Source: Malurus cyaneus samueli | Taxonomy: Eukaryota > Chordata > Aves > Passeriformes > Maluridae | Length of the DNA stretch: 64,000 nt | NCBI GenBank assembly: GCA_009741485.1 | Contig: CM019214.1 | Location: 56,139,219-56,203,218 of the forward strand | Reading direction: 5' to 3' | Shown here: positions 49,710 to 61,390 of the stretch, piece by piece | Numbering within the stretch: the stretch's first letter is position 1 | Layout of the letters: every line of letters begins with the position of its first letter | Position numbers and translations under genes: made by a program | The notes under the pieces: model-generated | The model's database searches: none | What the model was told of the DNA's origin: nothing | Seen by the model: only the letters and a program-made list of their open reading frames with translations

Positions 49710-49980
49710 CAAGCGTATCTAGTGATGGACATGGGCAATGGTTTCAAACTGAGAAAAAGAGAGTTTACATTAGGATAAGGAAAAACATCTTTATGATAAT
49801 GACAGTGGTGACTGTTGCCAGACTGCACAAAGAAATTGCTTACAGTCCATCATTGAAAATGCCAGGTTAGAGGAGGCTTTGAGCAACCTGTTCTGTTGGA
49901 AGATGTTCCTTCTCATGGTGGAGAGATGCACATGATCTTCAAAGTCCCTTTCTAACCCAAACTATCCTATAATTCTATAT
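49710..49980 (+). mobile_element. CR1 LINE, 3' segment
   Basis: After the right CAAGC duplication the CR1 sequence resumes: 'gtatctagtgatggacatgg', 'ggtttcaaactgagaaaaag', 'gagcaacctgttctgttgga', and a 3' end 'ccctttctaacccaaactat' then 'cctataattctat', the remains of the CR1 terminal octamer. This completes the CR1 that starts at 42,325 (about 1.28 kb in total without the insertions). Confidence 0.9.
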
Positions 49981-52522
49981 TTATATTATATTTCTATCTA
50001 TATGTATTCAAATTTATGTATATCTATATTCTAACTTTTTTTTATTAAATATATGCCATATGGGACTATAGATCTATTATATAAAGACAATGATATCTAA
50101 ATTCCAAGTTCTGCTTTGGGTGTTTGAGTACCAAGGTCATAGTCACAAAAATGCTATCTATCTTCTAAGCAGGTATCTGAAAACAGAGGTATTCAACTAT
50201 CCTTCCATGAGATATTATGCTCAGTCTCTGCATGTATCCAGTAGCAATCTTATGTTGATTAGGTTGAATAGCCTTTTACCTTTCTTGCTAAAATTTGAAG
50301 CTGATCTGTAAACCAACCTTCCTCCTTGTGTGACTTCCTGGAAAGGTTTGAAAATGGAGATGTGTTTGACTGCCACCCCCAAATTAAAGGAAGTATTACT
50401 CATGAAGCAGGTAAAGACTCTCCACCAAATACACAAAGTAGTAGGGAATTTCTATAGATTAAACCATTTCCAGTGAGGCAGACTTCATCAACATGTAATG
50501 ATTACTTGGGAAAACAAATATCATCACTCTGAGCATCCGCCCTTCCTATTTCCTTCTTTAGTTTTATTGATAGCTTTATTGATTTTATCGAGCACAATAT
50601 GATACTGTCTAGGATATGTTTGTTTGCTTGGGATGGTCTGTCCTGGCTGTGTCCTTTTCAGTTTCTTGTGTACCCCCAGTCTATTCACTGGTGGAGTAGG
50701 GTGAAGAACAGGAAAGGCCTTGGATACCATGCAAACACTGCTCAGAAATAGCACAAGTCTTTGTATAGTAGAAACACTTTTTTTTTTTTGTCACAGACCC
50801 ACACAATCTTCTACAAAGAAAATTAAATCTGTTCCACCCCAAACCAGTACACAAGCACAATCCTCAGAGATCAAGATCTGCATCTATCCCTTTTCTGAGT
50901 TTTCTAACTCTTGGAATACAGAAATATGTTCACTCTTCTGCAGAAATGTTGATGGGAGGTATCATATATATGCAAGTCAGTAGCTTCTGTTTCGTGCTGT
51001 GTTGTGAACCCAGAATGATGTGGGAGACTGGGGTGGAGCTCCTGCAGAGATAAGAGATTGGTGATCTGAGAGGAAAGCATCTTTGCATTTCCCAGCTCCT
51101 ACTGCACTTTCATCAGATACTCCACTTTTATTTTGGGGGAAAGGATAAAAAAAGTAAAACCATAAACCAACAAAACAAAACATATTAAGTAATATCTTTA
51201 TCCTTTAAAAAATATTAAATCCTACTATGAAAACTTTAGAAAGCCCCAAGAGGTACAAGGAAGTAAAAAGAAATCTTGTGGTGAAAAGTAGGAAAATAGT
51301 ACTTTATTTACTTGACCATAATATTATATTCATGTTTGTATATAGGTAGAATATTCCAAATATAAAGAGTATCACATTTATCAGGCAAAATCTACACTTG
51401 TCCTTTTCTCTCCCATCGCAAATACTAGTGAATGTCTTCAAAAAAAGTATTGAAGTCTTAATGTGTTACTGTAGAAGTCCTTGTAGCAAAAGGCTGGTGC
51501 ACTTCTAATCAAAACAAAATTGCATAGAGAAGTTTCTTAGGACATGCTCAAGGTTGTTCACTATCAGAGACTGTTGAGAAATGGAGTTACTGGAAGAAAG
51601 GAAAGCAAAACAAAAGAAGTCCTCAAAGAAACAGCTATAAACTGACCTCTTTCCTCTCTGGAGGGCAAACTCATAGCACAGGTAGTTCTCTGGTTTTCAA
51701 CAGCCTAAAGCACTGAAGAAGATTTCAAGTATCACTTAACACCATAAATGAGAGGGAGAGATCTATTCCCATTTCAATTAGAGCTGGATAGGCTACTTTG
51801 ATTAACTTCAGTTGCCATCATGTTCTTATTAGAGACCTGTGTATATTTATTTTACAAGCTCAGTCAAGTTCTTCTTTGACAATTTTCTTTCTGAAGTGGC
51901 TTATCCACTTAGAGTTACCAAAGCAGGGCATGCACACTCTTTCTCCTGAAAAGTGTAGGAGAACATTTTTGCCTTTCCTGTCTCCGGAGATCTAAAATCA
52001 AAGGCTAGAGTTCACCCACTCATTGTACTGTACTTCAAATAGAGTGTAAAAGTATTGGACTACAGAAAAAACAGCAACAATCTTTCAACATTTTTGAAGG
52101 TGTTTCCTCTCATTTCTTAAAGTACATGTGAAAAACACTGAGGACTAGATTGTGTCTTTATTTTCCTCTTTCAATAAAAGACAGTTTATAATTCTGGATG
52201 CAGAATGATGTAAATGCTTAACTACAGATGCTTTGTGTTTCCTGGCTGCAAACCAGCTCAAGGCTGAGGAGCAGCAAAGGCATGGCCTGATCAGGGTCAT
52301 TTTCTACACATGATGTCAGAGATTATAAGACTCCCCCAACCACTTCTTCTCTGCAGAAAATAATTATGAAGCTGCTATTCTTCAAAAAGAGAATTTAAAA
52401 TAATTAGAGATGAGAAGAAGAAAAGTGCTCTGTAACTCTCCTTCTCTACATTTTATTGCCCAATATTTTATGGATTTTGATGGATTGTCTCATACTTGTT
52501 CTCTTTAGGACAATAATTATCC
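49981..52522. other. Gene-free unique sequence in duplicated unit (copy 1)
   Basis: No gene was recognised. Several short frames recur in the second copy with identical or almost identical translations (for example 51,798-51,995 and 59,827-60,024). This reflects the duplication rather than coding constraint. Confidence 0.6.
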
Positions 52523-52690
52523 ATTCATAGAATAATAGAATAGCTTGGGTTGGAAGGGACCTGAAAGATAATCCAGTTCCAATGCACCTGCTGTGAGCAG
52601 GGACAATTTTAACTAGACCAGATTTCTCACAGCCCCATCCAACCTGGCCTTGAACACTTCCAGGAATGGGGCTGCCAAAGCCCTCTGCAA
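52523..52690 (-). mobile_element. CR1 LINE 3' end, reverse orientation (copy 1)
   Basis: The plus strand reads 'cattcatagaataatagaat', 'gcttgggttggaagggacct', 'aacctggccttgaacacttc'. This is the reverse complement of the CR1 3' end, better preserved than the copy at 17,626. Only about 170 bp remain. Confidence 0.92.
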
Positions 52691-52767
52691 ACGTCTTTGT
52701 GAGCGTGATCATCATCTTTGTAATAGAACAGGTTATTTTTACACTGTTCATTGCATTTAGATAAATT

Positions 52768-52796
52768 AAAAAAAAAAAAAACAAAAAAACAGCAAC

Positions 52797-52827
<31 letters not shown>

Positions 52828-52844
52828 AAAAAAAAACACAAAAC
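52768..52844 (+). repeat. A-rich tract (copy 1)
   Basis: A runs up to about 29 with occasional C. The second copy at 60,791-60,833 is much shorter, so length differs between copies. Confidence 0.9.
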
Positions 52845-53179
52845 CCTTTTCTTTGTCCCACATATTTCTGACCTGGTTCAATTCCAGTTGAGCTTTGGCT
52901 GCACAAAAATTTTCTCCCTAATTTTTCCCATTCACCTGACTTGTTCCACTGGCATAACAATTCCCTTTTTTGCCTTATTTCCAGAGATCCCTGCTCATTG
53001 TCCCAGAAGGACCTGTGCCCACCTCATCAGTTGTCTGGCTTTCTAATTCCAGAGCATCATACCTGTTGTGGAAGGTACCAATCCTACTTGTCAAATTCTA
53101 AGGAGAAACCTTCCTCCTGGTGCATGCTTCCAGCCTTCATCTGTAACAAACCCTTGGCTAACAGTCCTTTCACTAATTA

Positions 53180-53400
53180 CACTGCAGGGTTCTGAGTCCA
53201 TCTGCTTCTCCACTACAGAGGATGTCTAAGACTCTTGAGAGTATTGAGACTATTGTCTCTGAAAATAATAATCTCTCTCTTTGTATGAGTATTGCTCAGC
53301 CTGTTCACTTCTTTCTGCAGCTCCTTCACCTGGTGACACATCTCCTCCTTCTGCAAAAGAGCCATTTGCTGGCCCCAGACTTAAGAAGAGTCTCTGTGAC
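53180..53400 (-). pseudogene. Coiled-coil frame, likely transposon ORF remnant (copy 1)
   Basis: In minus sense a 43-codon frame runs through MALLQKEEMCHQVKELQKEV and then NRLSNTHTKREI. It shows heptad-like spacing of Leu and Val and ends at a stop. The pattern of a short amphipathic coiled coil followed by an R-E-I segment resembles repeated avian ORFs of transposon origin (CR1 ORF1-like), but this is a recollection, not a proven match. There is no start context or long frame around it. It could instead be a decayed exon of a coiled-coil host protein. Surrounding sequence (53,000-53,940) is GC-richer than average, consistent with an inserted element. Confidence 0.35.
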
Positions 53401-53940
53401 CTGGAGAGCTCCATCTACCACCAGCAGGTCTGTCTGTCTGTCTGGAGGTGTCTGACGCAGTTGGCTCAGTGACCCTCACAGCTGCATGGAATTGAGCTTC
53501 AGAGAGTGTCAGCATCATAACTGAGGAAGATTGGTGTGCTATGCTAATAAGACTGGGGCTGGAAGGATCTCTTTGCTCTTTCTTATCAGCCCCTGAGTCT
53601 ATTTGCTGCCTCTATTGGCTGCTCTCCAATGGTCAGAGAAGAGCCCTTCGTGCTTGCCCTGCCTGCCCAAACTGCTCTGCAGCTGCCCTGCAATGCCCTC
53701 ACTGCTGTGCCACACTGTGTTCACCACAGTCCAAGTTGCTCAAAGTTCCTGGACTCATTTAAATCTCCTTCAGTTGCCCCTGGCACTGCCCCCTCACATG
53801 GCTGCCTGCCAAGGGCTTCCAGGTCACAATGAGACTCAGGGCTGCTGGACCCATTCCAGAACTTGGGAACTCTCCCTGTACAGCTCGATTTCAGCCCTGG
53901 TCCTTCAGTTGTGGACACTTGAGTTTCACCAACAGAGCTG

Positions 53941-55083
53941 TTAAAGTCTAACTTTTAAAGAGGAAACAACAACAAAAAATTCCTTTCTGCTCCTCTAGGA
54001 CAAAAAGAGATTTTCACTACTATTTAACCTCATGAGAGTGGTCAACATTGTGTTTGTTTGACAGCAGCAATGAACTCAGAAAAACACAGAGGAAAAATTG
54101 AGGAAATTGTACAGGGAAAACACAGAGGTAAAATTGAGAAGCTATTAGACCTCTGTGAAATAGGACTCTGTGGAAACAGCATGATGTAGAAAGGCCTGAA
54201 CAGCCCTTGCTACCAATTTAGCAACATTTCTGTTGTATGGCATGCAAAGATTATTATTATGCCTGGTTTATATACCATTGTCATGTCCTTTGTGGCTACT
54301 TAACAACCTTTTTGGCACTGAGATTGTACAAAATTAATATTTCACAATCATTTTTATTGTTTCAAATATTTTCATAAACATTTTGACTAAATGGTAATAT
54401 AATCCTAGGTTATACAATGGTGGCAAGAAAGCAGAATTTCTTTTAGGTGTGTGAAATCTACTTTAATTATTTTCTTGTGTGAGAAAGTGAAAACTCCATG
54501 CTTCCAATATTTTCAGTTCAAAAAGCAAACAAATACTACTCTGTTGAGTCTAGTTTAGAAAAATACACACTTTTAGTGTTAGTTTTATGGTAATGTATAA
54601 AAAATAAATTTAACAAATTATAGTCACTTATTGAGTGGGTCTCCCTGAAGAATTCTCATTCTGGGTCATAAAAGTAAATTAAGTTCTGAAATACATTACA
54701 TATAAACAGTCCAAAATTAAAAAGAAGCAAAATCAAAACAAAAACTAAAACAACAAAAATCTCTCAATATAAAATATAATATCCTTGAATCTTTATGTTA
54801 TCTATGAGGAAAAATCTCACTAAATTTCCCATAAGTTTTATTTTATAAAGGAATCTAAAAAATCTGCTTGAAAAATCTACTAAAAAAGGATGGGTAAGAA
54901 CTAGAAAAAAGTGTATTTTTGCACATATAACTCAATGAAAGCATGCTACCTGGTAGTTCAAGACCAGTGCTTTCTATTTTGCATAGCTATTTAAATCAGT
55001 GTAGATAACAGTTGTTAGCAACAAAGTCTAACAAAATTACTCACAAATTGTCTGGGGAGATTTAATAATTTAGATCAGTGGGG
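53941..55083. other. Gene-free AT-rich stretch to gap
   Basis: No gene was recognised. Positions 54,060-54,140 contain two copies of the 'aaaacacagaggaaaaattg' type phrase. The last 154 bases (54,930-55,083) are outside the duplicated unit. Confidence 0.6.
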
Positions 55084-55108
55084 NNNNNNNNNNNNNNNNN
55101 NNNNNNNN
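55084..55108. other. Assembly gap (25 N)
   Basis: Twenty-five consecutive N bases. The small round number suggests a placeholder rather than a measured size. It separates the two copies of the duplication. Confidence 0.98.
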
Positions 55109-55186
55109 TGTTATATATTTTTTCCTAGTGATACTTTGATGCAACTGCTGAGCTGTAGATATGCCTTAAATAGCTATCACTTCAGG

Positions 55187-55949
55187 TTTAGCTGCAGCCT
55201 GAGTGACTGGGTGTCTGCTGACTTGTCCTTTGGTCCCTCCGGCTCTGTCTCCTGCCCTACAGCATTGAGCAGTGTGCGATAACATTAGCCAGGACCCAGC
55301 ATATTGCAATGACTTCTTTTCCTTACAGTTCTTATTGCATTTCTCTTTCAGGTATTTCCCCATTCAGCTGGGTTCTGAACTTTTTCAGGCGGAAGTTAAA
55401 GGCTATTGGTTCAAGAGAATTCCTTCAGTATTTGCCTATATTCTCCCATATCCCACACCACTCAGACTTTTCCACACCTGGGAAGGTGTCTGGGTAGCCC
55501 CTCTGGAAAACTCAGCTCTCATTCTAGACATGCTGTAGATGGTATAGAGCATTCCACCAGATGGAACATCAGGAAAAGTAGCATCTTTAACATCGAGGGG
55601 GAACTGAACATCCTCATAAGGTGGAAACAGGTTACCCAGACTAGGACGGAGAAACAAATAGATACCATTATTCAAAAGTCCCAGTACCTCTCTTAAACTT
55701 TATAATCATCACTACCACACCGATAAATATAACAACACGAATTCGTATCCTGATCTGTAAAATTCCACTTGCAAGGGACAAAATTGTCCTATATATGGAT
55801 ACCAAATAGACTAGAGACAGAATGAAAAATTACTTCAAAGGAGCATGGTGACTTCTAATGGTGAAACAATTCCAAGCATTAAAACACAAATACAATTATT
55901 ACAATTTTCTCTTCACTTCTACTGCCCCACACTTGGCGCCAAAAGATTT
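55187..55949 (-). pseudogene. Provirus gag 5' part and leader (copy 2)
   Basis: Counterpart of 47,096-47,871. In minus sense the frame at 55,436-55,675 stays open for 79 codons, including LFPPYEDVQFPLD and MLYTIYSMSRMRAEF, where copy 1 is broken. The primer-binding candidate TGGCGCCAAGTGTGGGGC lies at 55,924-55,941. The rest of gag and all of pol are absent because the duplication starts here. PPY inside the first motif is close to, but not, a classical P-P-x-Y late domain. Confidence 0.7.
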
Positions 55950-56714
55950 TGTCTCCTTTGGAGACAATTTTTAGAGAAATAAATTTTGATAATTTTCCTA
56001 CCACGAGAAATAGATGCTGGGCAAAAAGTGAAGAGAAAAAAAAGGGTTTATTAACAACAACAAAATAACACAGTGCCCACAGGACACGGATAAAGAGTAA
56101 CAGTCAGGGAACAATGATACAGATAAAAAGTAACTTCAGATATTCAAAAAAAAGGAACTCGCCCCGCAACCAGGCGGCGACTCGCCCCGGGAAAGAAACA
56201 AAAGGAAGACCCACGTGGCGGTTCTTGTAACAGTGGCAAACGAAAAAAAACAACCGAAAGAAAAGAACAGTAACACCGTCTCAGCTTCCCAGTGAGTGAT
56301 GAATCAGAGGAGGGCCTCGGCGTGCTCTCGCTGTGAGCCCGCGTCCACCCTCGAAATCCGGAGGGATGGAGCCGTGAGGCCCTCCCTCGGCGGGACCGCT
56401 GGAGGACCAGCAGAGACGCAGGGGGGATGTTTGAGAAGAAAAGCCGCCGATGCCACAAACTGAGCCAGCAGAAACTGCGACAATGTAACTCTGTTCCACG
56501 TAGCAAAGACGAGAAGCGAGAGCAGCGAGAAGCGCAGCTCAGCTGCACAGACCCGCGCCAGCACTGGCCGTTAAAAAACTGTCCTCTGTGGCTTCCCAGC
56601 AGCCCTGCTTCTTTCCTTCCAGGTTGCATTTAAAGAGATAAACATTTTTGGGCATATGTGCCAACAGGAAAAGGAATACAGAACAAAACTAGAATCAAAT
56701 ATCAACCCAAGACA
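55950..56714 (-). repeat. Provirus LTR (copy 2)
   Basis: The LTR is 765 bp, with TG at 55,950, CA at 56,713-56,714, then the same CAGGT (56,715-56,719) and CR1 flank as copy 1. AATAAA in minus sense is at 56,047-56,052. An identical integration site proves descent from the same insertion, not an independent one. Confidence 0.92.
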
Positions 56715-56843
56715 CAGGTCCAGATGAGGGCCATAAAAATGATCAGAGGGCCGGAACATCTTTCCTAAAAACGAAAGATCTGAGAGAAAATCAGTATAAT
56801 AAAGGCAGCCTACAGGAAGATGGAGAAAGGCCTTTTACCAAGC
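56715..56843 (+). mobile_element. CR1 middle segment (copy 2)
   Basis: Counterpart of 48,644-48,769, with the same CAGGT at the left and CAAGC (56,839-56,843) at the right. Confidence 0.9.
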
Positions 56844-57798
56844 TGTGAGAAGCCATTCTAAATCTTGGTTTGCCTCAACACTGCCTGTCAGAGGCATGTG
56901 GGGAAAGGGGTGCACACAGTGCAGCCTGCAGGAGGCAAACAGGAGATGGGGGAAGCCTTGTCTCTGGGGTGATTTCGCCTGGCAACGCCTCCATGGCACC
57001 TGGAGACACTGCTCTCCCCAGAGACATCTTCTCCATGGGATGGTGGAAGGGTCCACCAATGGAAAAAGCTTGGACTGGACCAATGGTCTCCTGGTCAACA
57101 GGCAGACTTTGGAGGAGCCAGGGTTAAAAAATAAACTGCGCCATGAGTGTCTGGCAGGTGAATTGGCGTGCGGGGCAGTTGAATTGGTCTGTGGAATTCG
57201 GGGCAAATTGAACGTGACGCCATCTGCCTCTCAAGCCTGCGGTGTCTTGCCTCGCCTCGCTCCTTCGCTGCCCAGCCTCTGCTGTCCTCCCTGAGCCACC
57301 TGCCTGCCTCCGACCTCGCCCACCGCTGAGATCCTCGCGTCAACTCCACCCAGGGTCCTGGTCCTGCCCGAGTGTCCACTCACCGTGTGTCCAGCAGCCC
57401 ATCGTCCGAGTGTCCACTCACCGTGTGTCCAGCAGCCCATCGTCCGAGTGTCCACTCACCGTGTGCCCAGCAGTCCACGGCACAGGAACGCTCTCTCCCT
57501 GAGCGCCCTCTCCCTCCGGCAGCAGTGCTCACCCCATCACGGGACACCACGGCACCCCCCGGTCCTAACTGATGGTAACGCCCGTTCCTCTTCTCCTTTC
57601 TCTCTTACCCATTCCTTTCCATTTCCCTTTCTCTTTTGCTGTCTTTTTCCAGCCCCCTTTAGTGGGCAAGTACTTTCTCCGTTTTTGGGTTACCAATAAA
57701 TGGTTCTGAGATAGAAAGTTTTGTCTCGTTGACTTCATTTCGTTCTTGACCATCCATTTAAAAGAACTCCCTCAGTTCCCTACGTTTGGAACACGACA
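56844..57798 (+). mobile_element. Solo LTR (copy 2)
   Basis: The element is 955 bp, bounded by TGTGAGAAGCC and AACACGACA, and flanked by CAAGC (56,839-56,843 and 57,799-57,803). AATAAA is at 57,695-57,700. The tandem repeat at 57,372-57,485 is more regular than in copy 1, and the TATA-like box lacks a T. Confidence 0.9.
57372..57485 (+). repeat. 38-bp tandem repeat in solo LTR (copy 2, 3 units)
   Basis: Two perfect 38-bp units (57,372-57,409 and 57,410-57,447) are followed by a third diverged at its end. Confidence 0.9.
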
Positions 57799-58070
57799 CA
57801 AGCGTATCTAGTGATAGGACATGGGGCAATGGTTTCAAACTGAGAAAAGAGAGATTTACATTAGGCATAAGGAAAAACATCTTTATGATAATGACAGTGA
57901 GTGACTGTGCCAGACTGCACAAAGAAATTGCTTACAGTCCATTTGAAATGCAGGTTAGAGGGGGCTTTATGCAACCTGTTTCGTTGAAGATTTTCCTCAT
58001 GGTGGAGAGATTGCAACATGATCTTTCAAAGTCCCTTTCTAACCCAAACTATCCTATAATTCTATATTTA
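57799..58070 (+). mobile_element. CR1 3' segment (copy 2)
   Basis: Counterpart of 49,710-49,980, ending in the same 'cctataattctat' CR1 terminus. Confidence 0.9.
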
Positions 58071-60546
58071 TATTATATTCTATCTATATGTATTCAAATT
58101 TTATGTATATCTATATTCTAACTTTTTTTTATAAATATATGCCATATGGGACTATAGATCTATATATATAAAGACAATTGATATCTAAATTCCAAGTTCT
58201 GCTTTGGGTGTTTGAGTACCAAGGTCATAGTCACAAAAATGCTATCTATCTTCTAAGCAGGTATCTGAAAACAGAGGTATTCAACTATCCTTCCGTGAGA
58301 TATTATGCTCAGTCTCTGCATGTATCCAGTAGCAATCTTATGTTGATTAGGTTGAATAGCCTTTTACCTTTCTTGCTAAAATTTGAAGCTGATCTGTAAA
58401 CCAACCTTCCTCCTTATGTGACTTCCTGGAAAGGTTGGAAAATGGAGATATGTTTGACTGCCACTCCCAAATTAAAGGAAGTATTACTCATGAAGCAGGT
58501 AAAGACTCCACCAAATACACAAAGTAGTAGGAGATTTCCATAGATTAAACCATTTCCAGTGAGGCAGACTTCATCAACATGTAATGATTACTTGGGAAAA
58601 CAAATATCATCACTCTGAGCATCCGCCCTTCCTATTTCCTTCTTTAGTTTTATTGATAGCTTTATTGATTTTATCGAGCACAATATGATACTGTCTAGGA
58701 TATGTTTGTTTGCTTGGGATGGTCTGTCCTGGCTATGTCCTTTTCAGTTTCTTGTTCATCCCCAGTCTATTCACTGGTGGAGTAGGGTGAAGAACAGGAA
58801 AGCCTTGGATACCATGCAAACACTGCTCAGAAATAGCACAAGTCTTTGTATAGTAGAAACACTTTTTTTTTTTTTTTGTCACAGACCCACACAATCTTCT
58901 ACAAAGAAATTAAATCTGTTCCACCAAAACCAGACGCACAACAGAGATCAAGATCTGCATCTACCCTTTTCTGAGTTTTCTAACTCTTGGAATACAGAAA
59001 TATGTTCACTCTTCTGCAGAAATGTTGATGGGAGGTATCATATATAGCAAGTCAGTGGTTCTGTTTCGTGCTGTGTGTGTGAACCCAGAATGAGTAGGGA
59101 GCTCCTGCAGAGATAAGAGATGGTGATCGAGAGAAACATCTTTGCATTTCCCTCACTCTGCACTTTCATCAGATCTCCATTTAGGGGGATAAAGAAAACA
59201 AACAACCAAAAACAAATATTAAGTAATATCTTTATCCTTTAATATTAAATCCTACTATAAAACTTTAGAAAGCCCCAAGAGGTGCAAGGAAGTAAAAAGA
59301 AATCTTGTGGTGAAAAGTAGGAAAATAGTACTTTATTTACTTGACCATAATATTATATTCATGTTTGTATATAGGTAGAATATTCCAAATATAAAGAGTA
59401 TCACATTTATCAGGCAAAATCTACACTTGTCCTTTTCTCTCCCATCGCAAATACTAGTGCATGTCTTCAAAAAAAATATTGAAGTCTTAATGTGTTACTG
59501 TAGAAGTCCTTGTAGCAAAAGGCTGGTGCACTTCTAATCAAAACTAAATTGCGTAGAGAAGTTTCTTAGGACATGCTCAAGGTTGTTCACTATCAGAGAC
59601 TGTTGAGAAATGGAGTTACTGGAAGAAAGGAAAGCAAAACAAAAGAAGTCCTCAAAGAAACAGCTATAAACTGACCTCTTTCCTCTCTGGAGGGCAAACT
59701 CATAGCACAGGTAGTTCTCTGGTTTTCAACAGCCTAAAGCACTGAAGAAGATTTCAAGTATCACTTAACACCATAAATGAGAGGGAGAGATCTATTCCCA
59801 TTTCAATTAGAGCTGGATAGGCTACTTTGATTAACTTCAGTTGCCATCATGTTCTTATTAGAGACCTGTGTATATTTATTTTACAAGCTCAGTCAAGTTC
59901 CTCTTTGACAATTTTCTTTCTGAAGTGGCTTATCCACTTAGAGTTACCAAAGCAGGGCATGCACACTCTTTCTCCTGAAAAGTGCAGGAGAACATTTTTG
60001 CCTTTCCTGTCTCCGGAGATCTAAAATCAAAGGCTAGAGTTCACCCACTCATTGTACTGTACTTCAAATAGAGTGTAAAAGTATTGGACTACAGAAAAAA
60101 CAGCAACAATCTTTCAACATTTTTGCAGGTGTTTCCTCTCATTTCTTAAAGTACATGTGAAAAACACTGAGGACTAGATTGTTCTTTTTTTCCTCTTCAA
60201 TAAAAGACAGTTTATAATTCTGGATGCAGAAGATGTAAATGCTTAACTACAGATGCTTTGTGTTTCCTGGCTATAAACCAGCTCAAGGCTGAGGAGTAGC
60301 AAAGGCATGGCCCGATCAGGGTCATTTTCTACACATGATGTCAGAGATTATAAGACTCCCCCAACCACTTCTTCTCTGCAGAAAATAATTATGAAGTTGC
60401 TATTCTTCAAAAAGAGAATTTAAAATAATTAGAGATGAGAAGAAGAAAAGTGCTCTGTAACTCTCCTTCTCTACATTTTATTGCCCAATATTTATATGGA
60501 TTTTGAAGGATTGTCTCATGTTGCTTCTCTTTAGGACAATAATTAC
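58071..60546. other. Gene-free unique sequence (copy 2)
   Basis: Repeats 49,981-52,522 with no coding signal. Around 59,060-59,220 it is markedly shorter than copy 1 because many single bases and short words are missing. Confidence 0.6.
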
Positions 60547-60715
60547 CATTCATAGAATAATAGAAAGTTGGTTGGAAGGGACCTGAAAGATAATCCAGTT
60601 CCAATGCACCTGCTGTGAGCAGGACAATTTTAACTAGACCAGAATTTCTCACAGCCCCATCCAACCTGGCCTTGAACTTCCAGAGATGGGCTGCCAAAGC
60701 CTCTCTGGGAACCTC
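60547..60715 (-). mobile_element. CR1 3' end, reverse orientation (copy 2)
   Basis: Same element as 52,523-52,690, with short deletions (for example the word between 'aatagaa' and 'gttggttggaaggg'). Confidence 0.9.
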
Positions 60716-60790
60716 TTTGTGAGGTGACCATCATCATCTTGTAATAGACAGTTATTTTACACTGTTCATTGGCATTTATATATATATTTG

Positions 60791-60833
60791 AAAAAAAAAA
60801 AAAAAAAAAAAACACAAAAAAAAAAAAAAAAAA
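60791..60833 (+). repeat. A-rich tract (copy 2)
   Basis: Counterpart of 52,768-52,844 but about 35 bases shorter. Confidence 0.9.
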
Positions 60834-61169
60834 CCTTTCATTGTCCCACATATTTCCGACCTGTTCAATTCCAGTTGAGCTTTGGCTGCACAAAAATTTT
60901 CTCCCTAATTTTTTTCCCATTTCACCTGACCTTGCTTCCACTGGACATACACAATTCCCTTTTTTGCCTTATTTCCAGAGATCCCTGCTCATTGTCCCAG
61001 AAGGACCTGTGCCCACCTCATCAGTTGTCTGGCCTTCTAATTCCAGAGCATCATACCTGTTGTGGAAGGTACCAATCCTGCTTGTCAAATTCTAAGGAGA
61101 AACCTTCCTCCTGGTGCATGCTTCCAGCCTTCATCTGTAACAAACCCTTGGCTAACCGTCCTTTGACTA

Positions 61170-61390
61170 ATTACACTGCAGGGTTCTGAGTCCATCTGCT
61201 GCTCCACTACAGAGGATGCCTAAGACTCTTGAGAGTATTGAGACTATTGTCTCTGAAAATAATAATCTCTCTCTTTGTATGAGTACTGCTCAGCCTGTTC
61301 ACTTCTTTCTGCAGCTCCTTCACTAGGTGACACATCTCCTCCTTCTGCAAAAGAACCATTTGCTGGCCCCAGACTTAAGAAGAGTCTCTG
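61170..61390 (-). pseudogene. Coiled-coil frame, likely transposon ORF remnant (copy 2)
   Basis: Repeats the frame described at 53,180-53,400 with a few substitutions. The same reservations apply. It adds no independent support, because it is part of the duplication. Confidence 0.35.

Larger units (their letters stand above)
47096..54929. repeat. Duplicated unit, copy 1 (about 7.8 kb)
   Basis: The block starting 'ggtttagctgccagcctgag' and ending 'gtgtatttttgcacatataa' recurs at 55,187-62,904 in the same orientation. It contains the 5' part of the provirus, its 5' LTR, CR1 pieces, the solo LTR and about 5 kb of non-repeat sequence. Similarity over the non-repeat part is near-identical with scattered substitutions. 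Over the retroelement part the differences are mainly short indels. Confidence 0.95.

Noticed and set aside
51798..51995. 65-codon frame identical in both duplicated copies, looking conserved
   Set aside because: The identity is explained by the recent or artefactual duplication. There is no evidence of selection on the reading frame.
52440..52960. Minus-strand frames with long Phe runs
   Set aside because: They are translations of the A-rich tract at 52,768-52,844, not protein.
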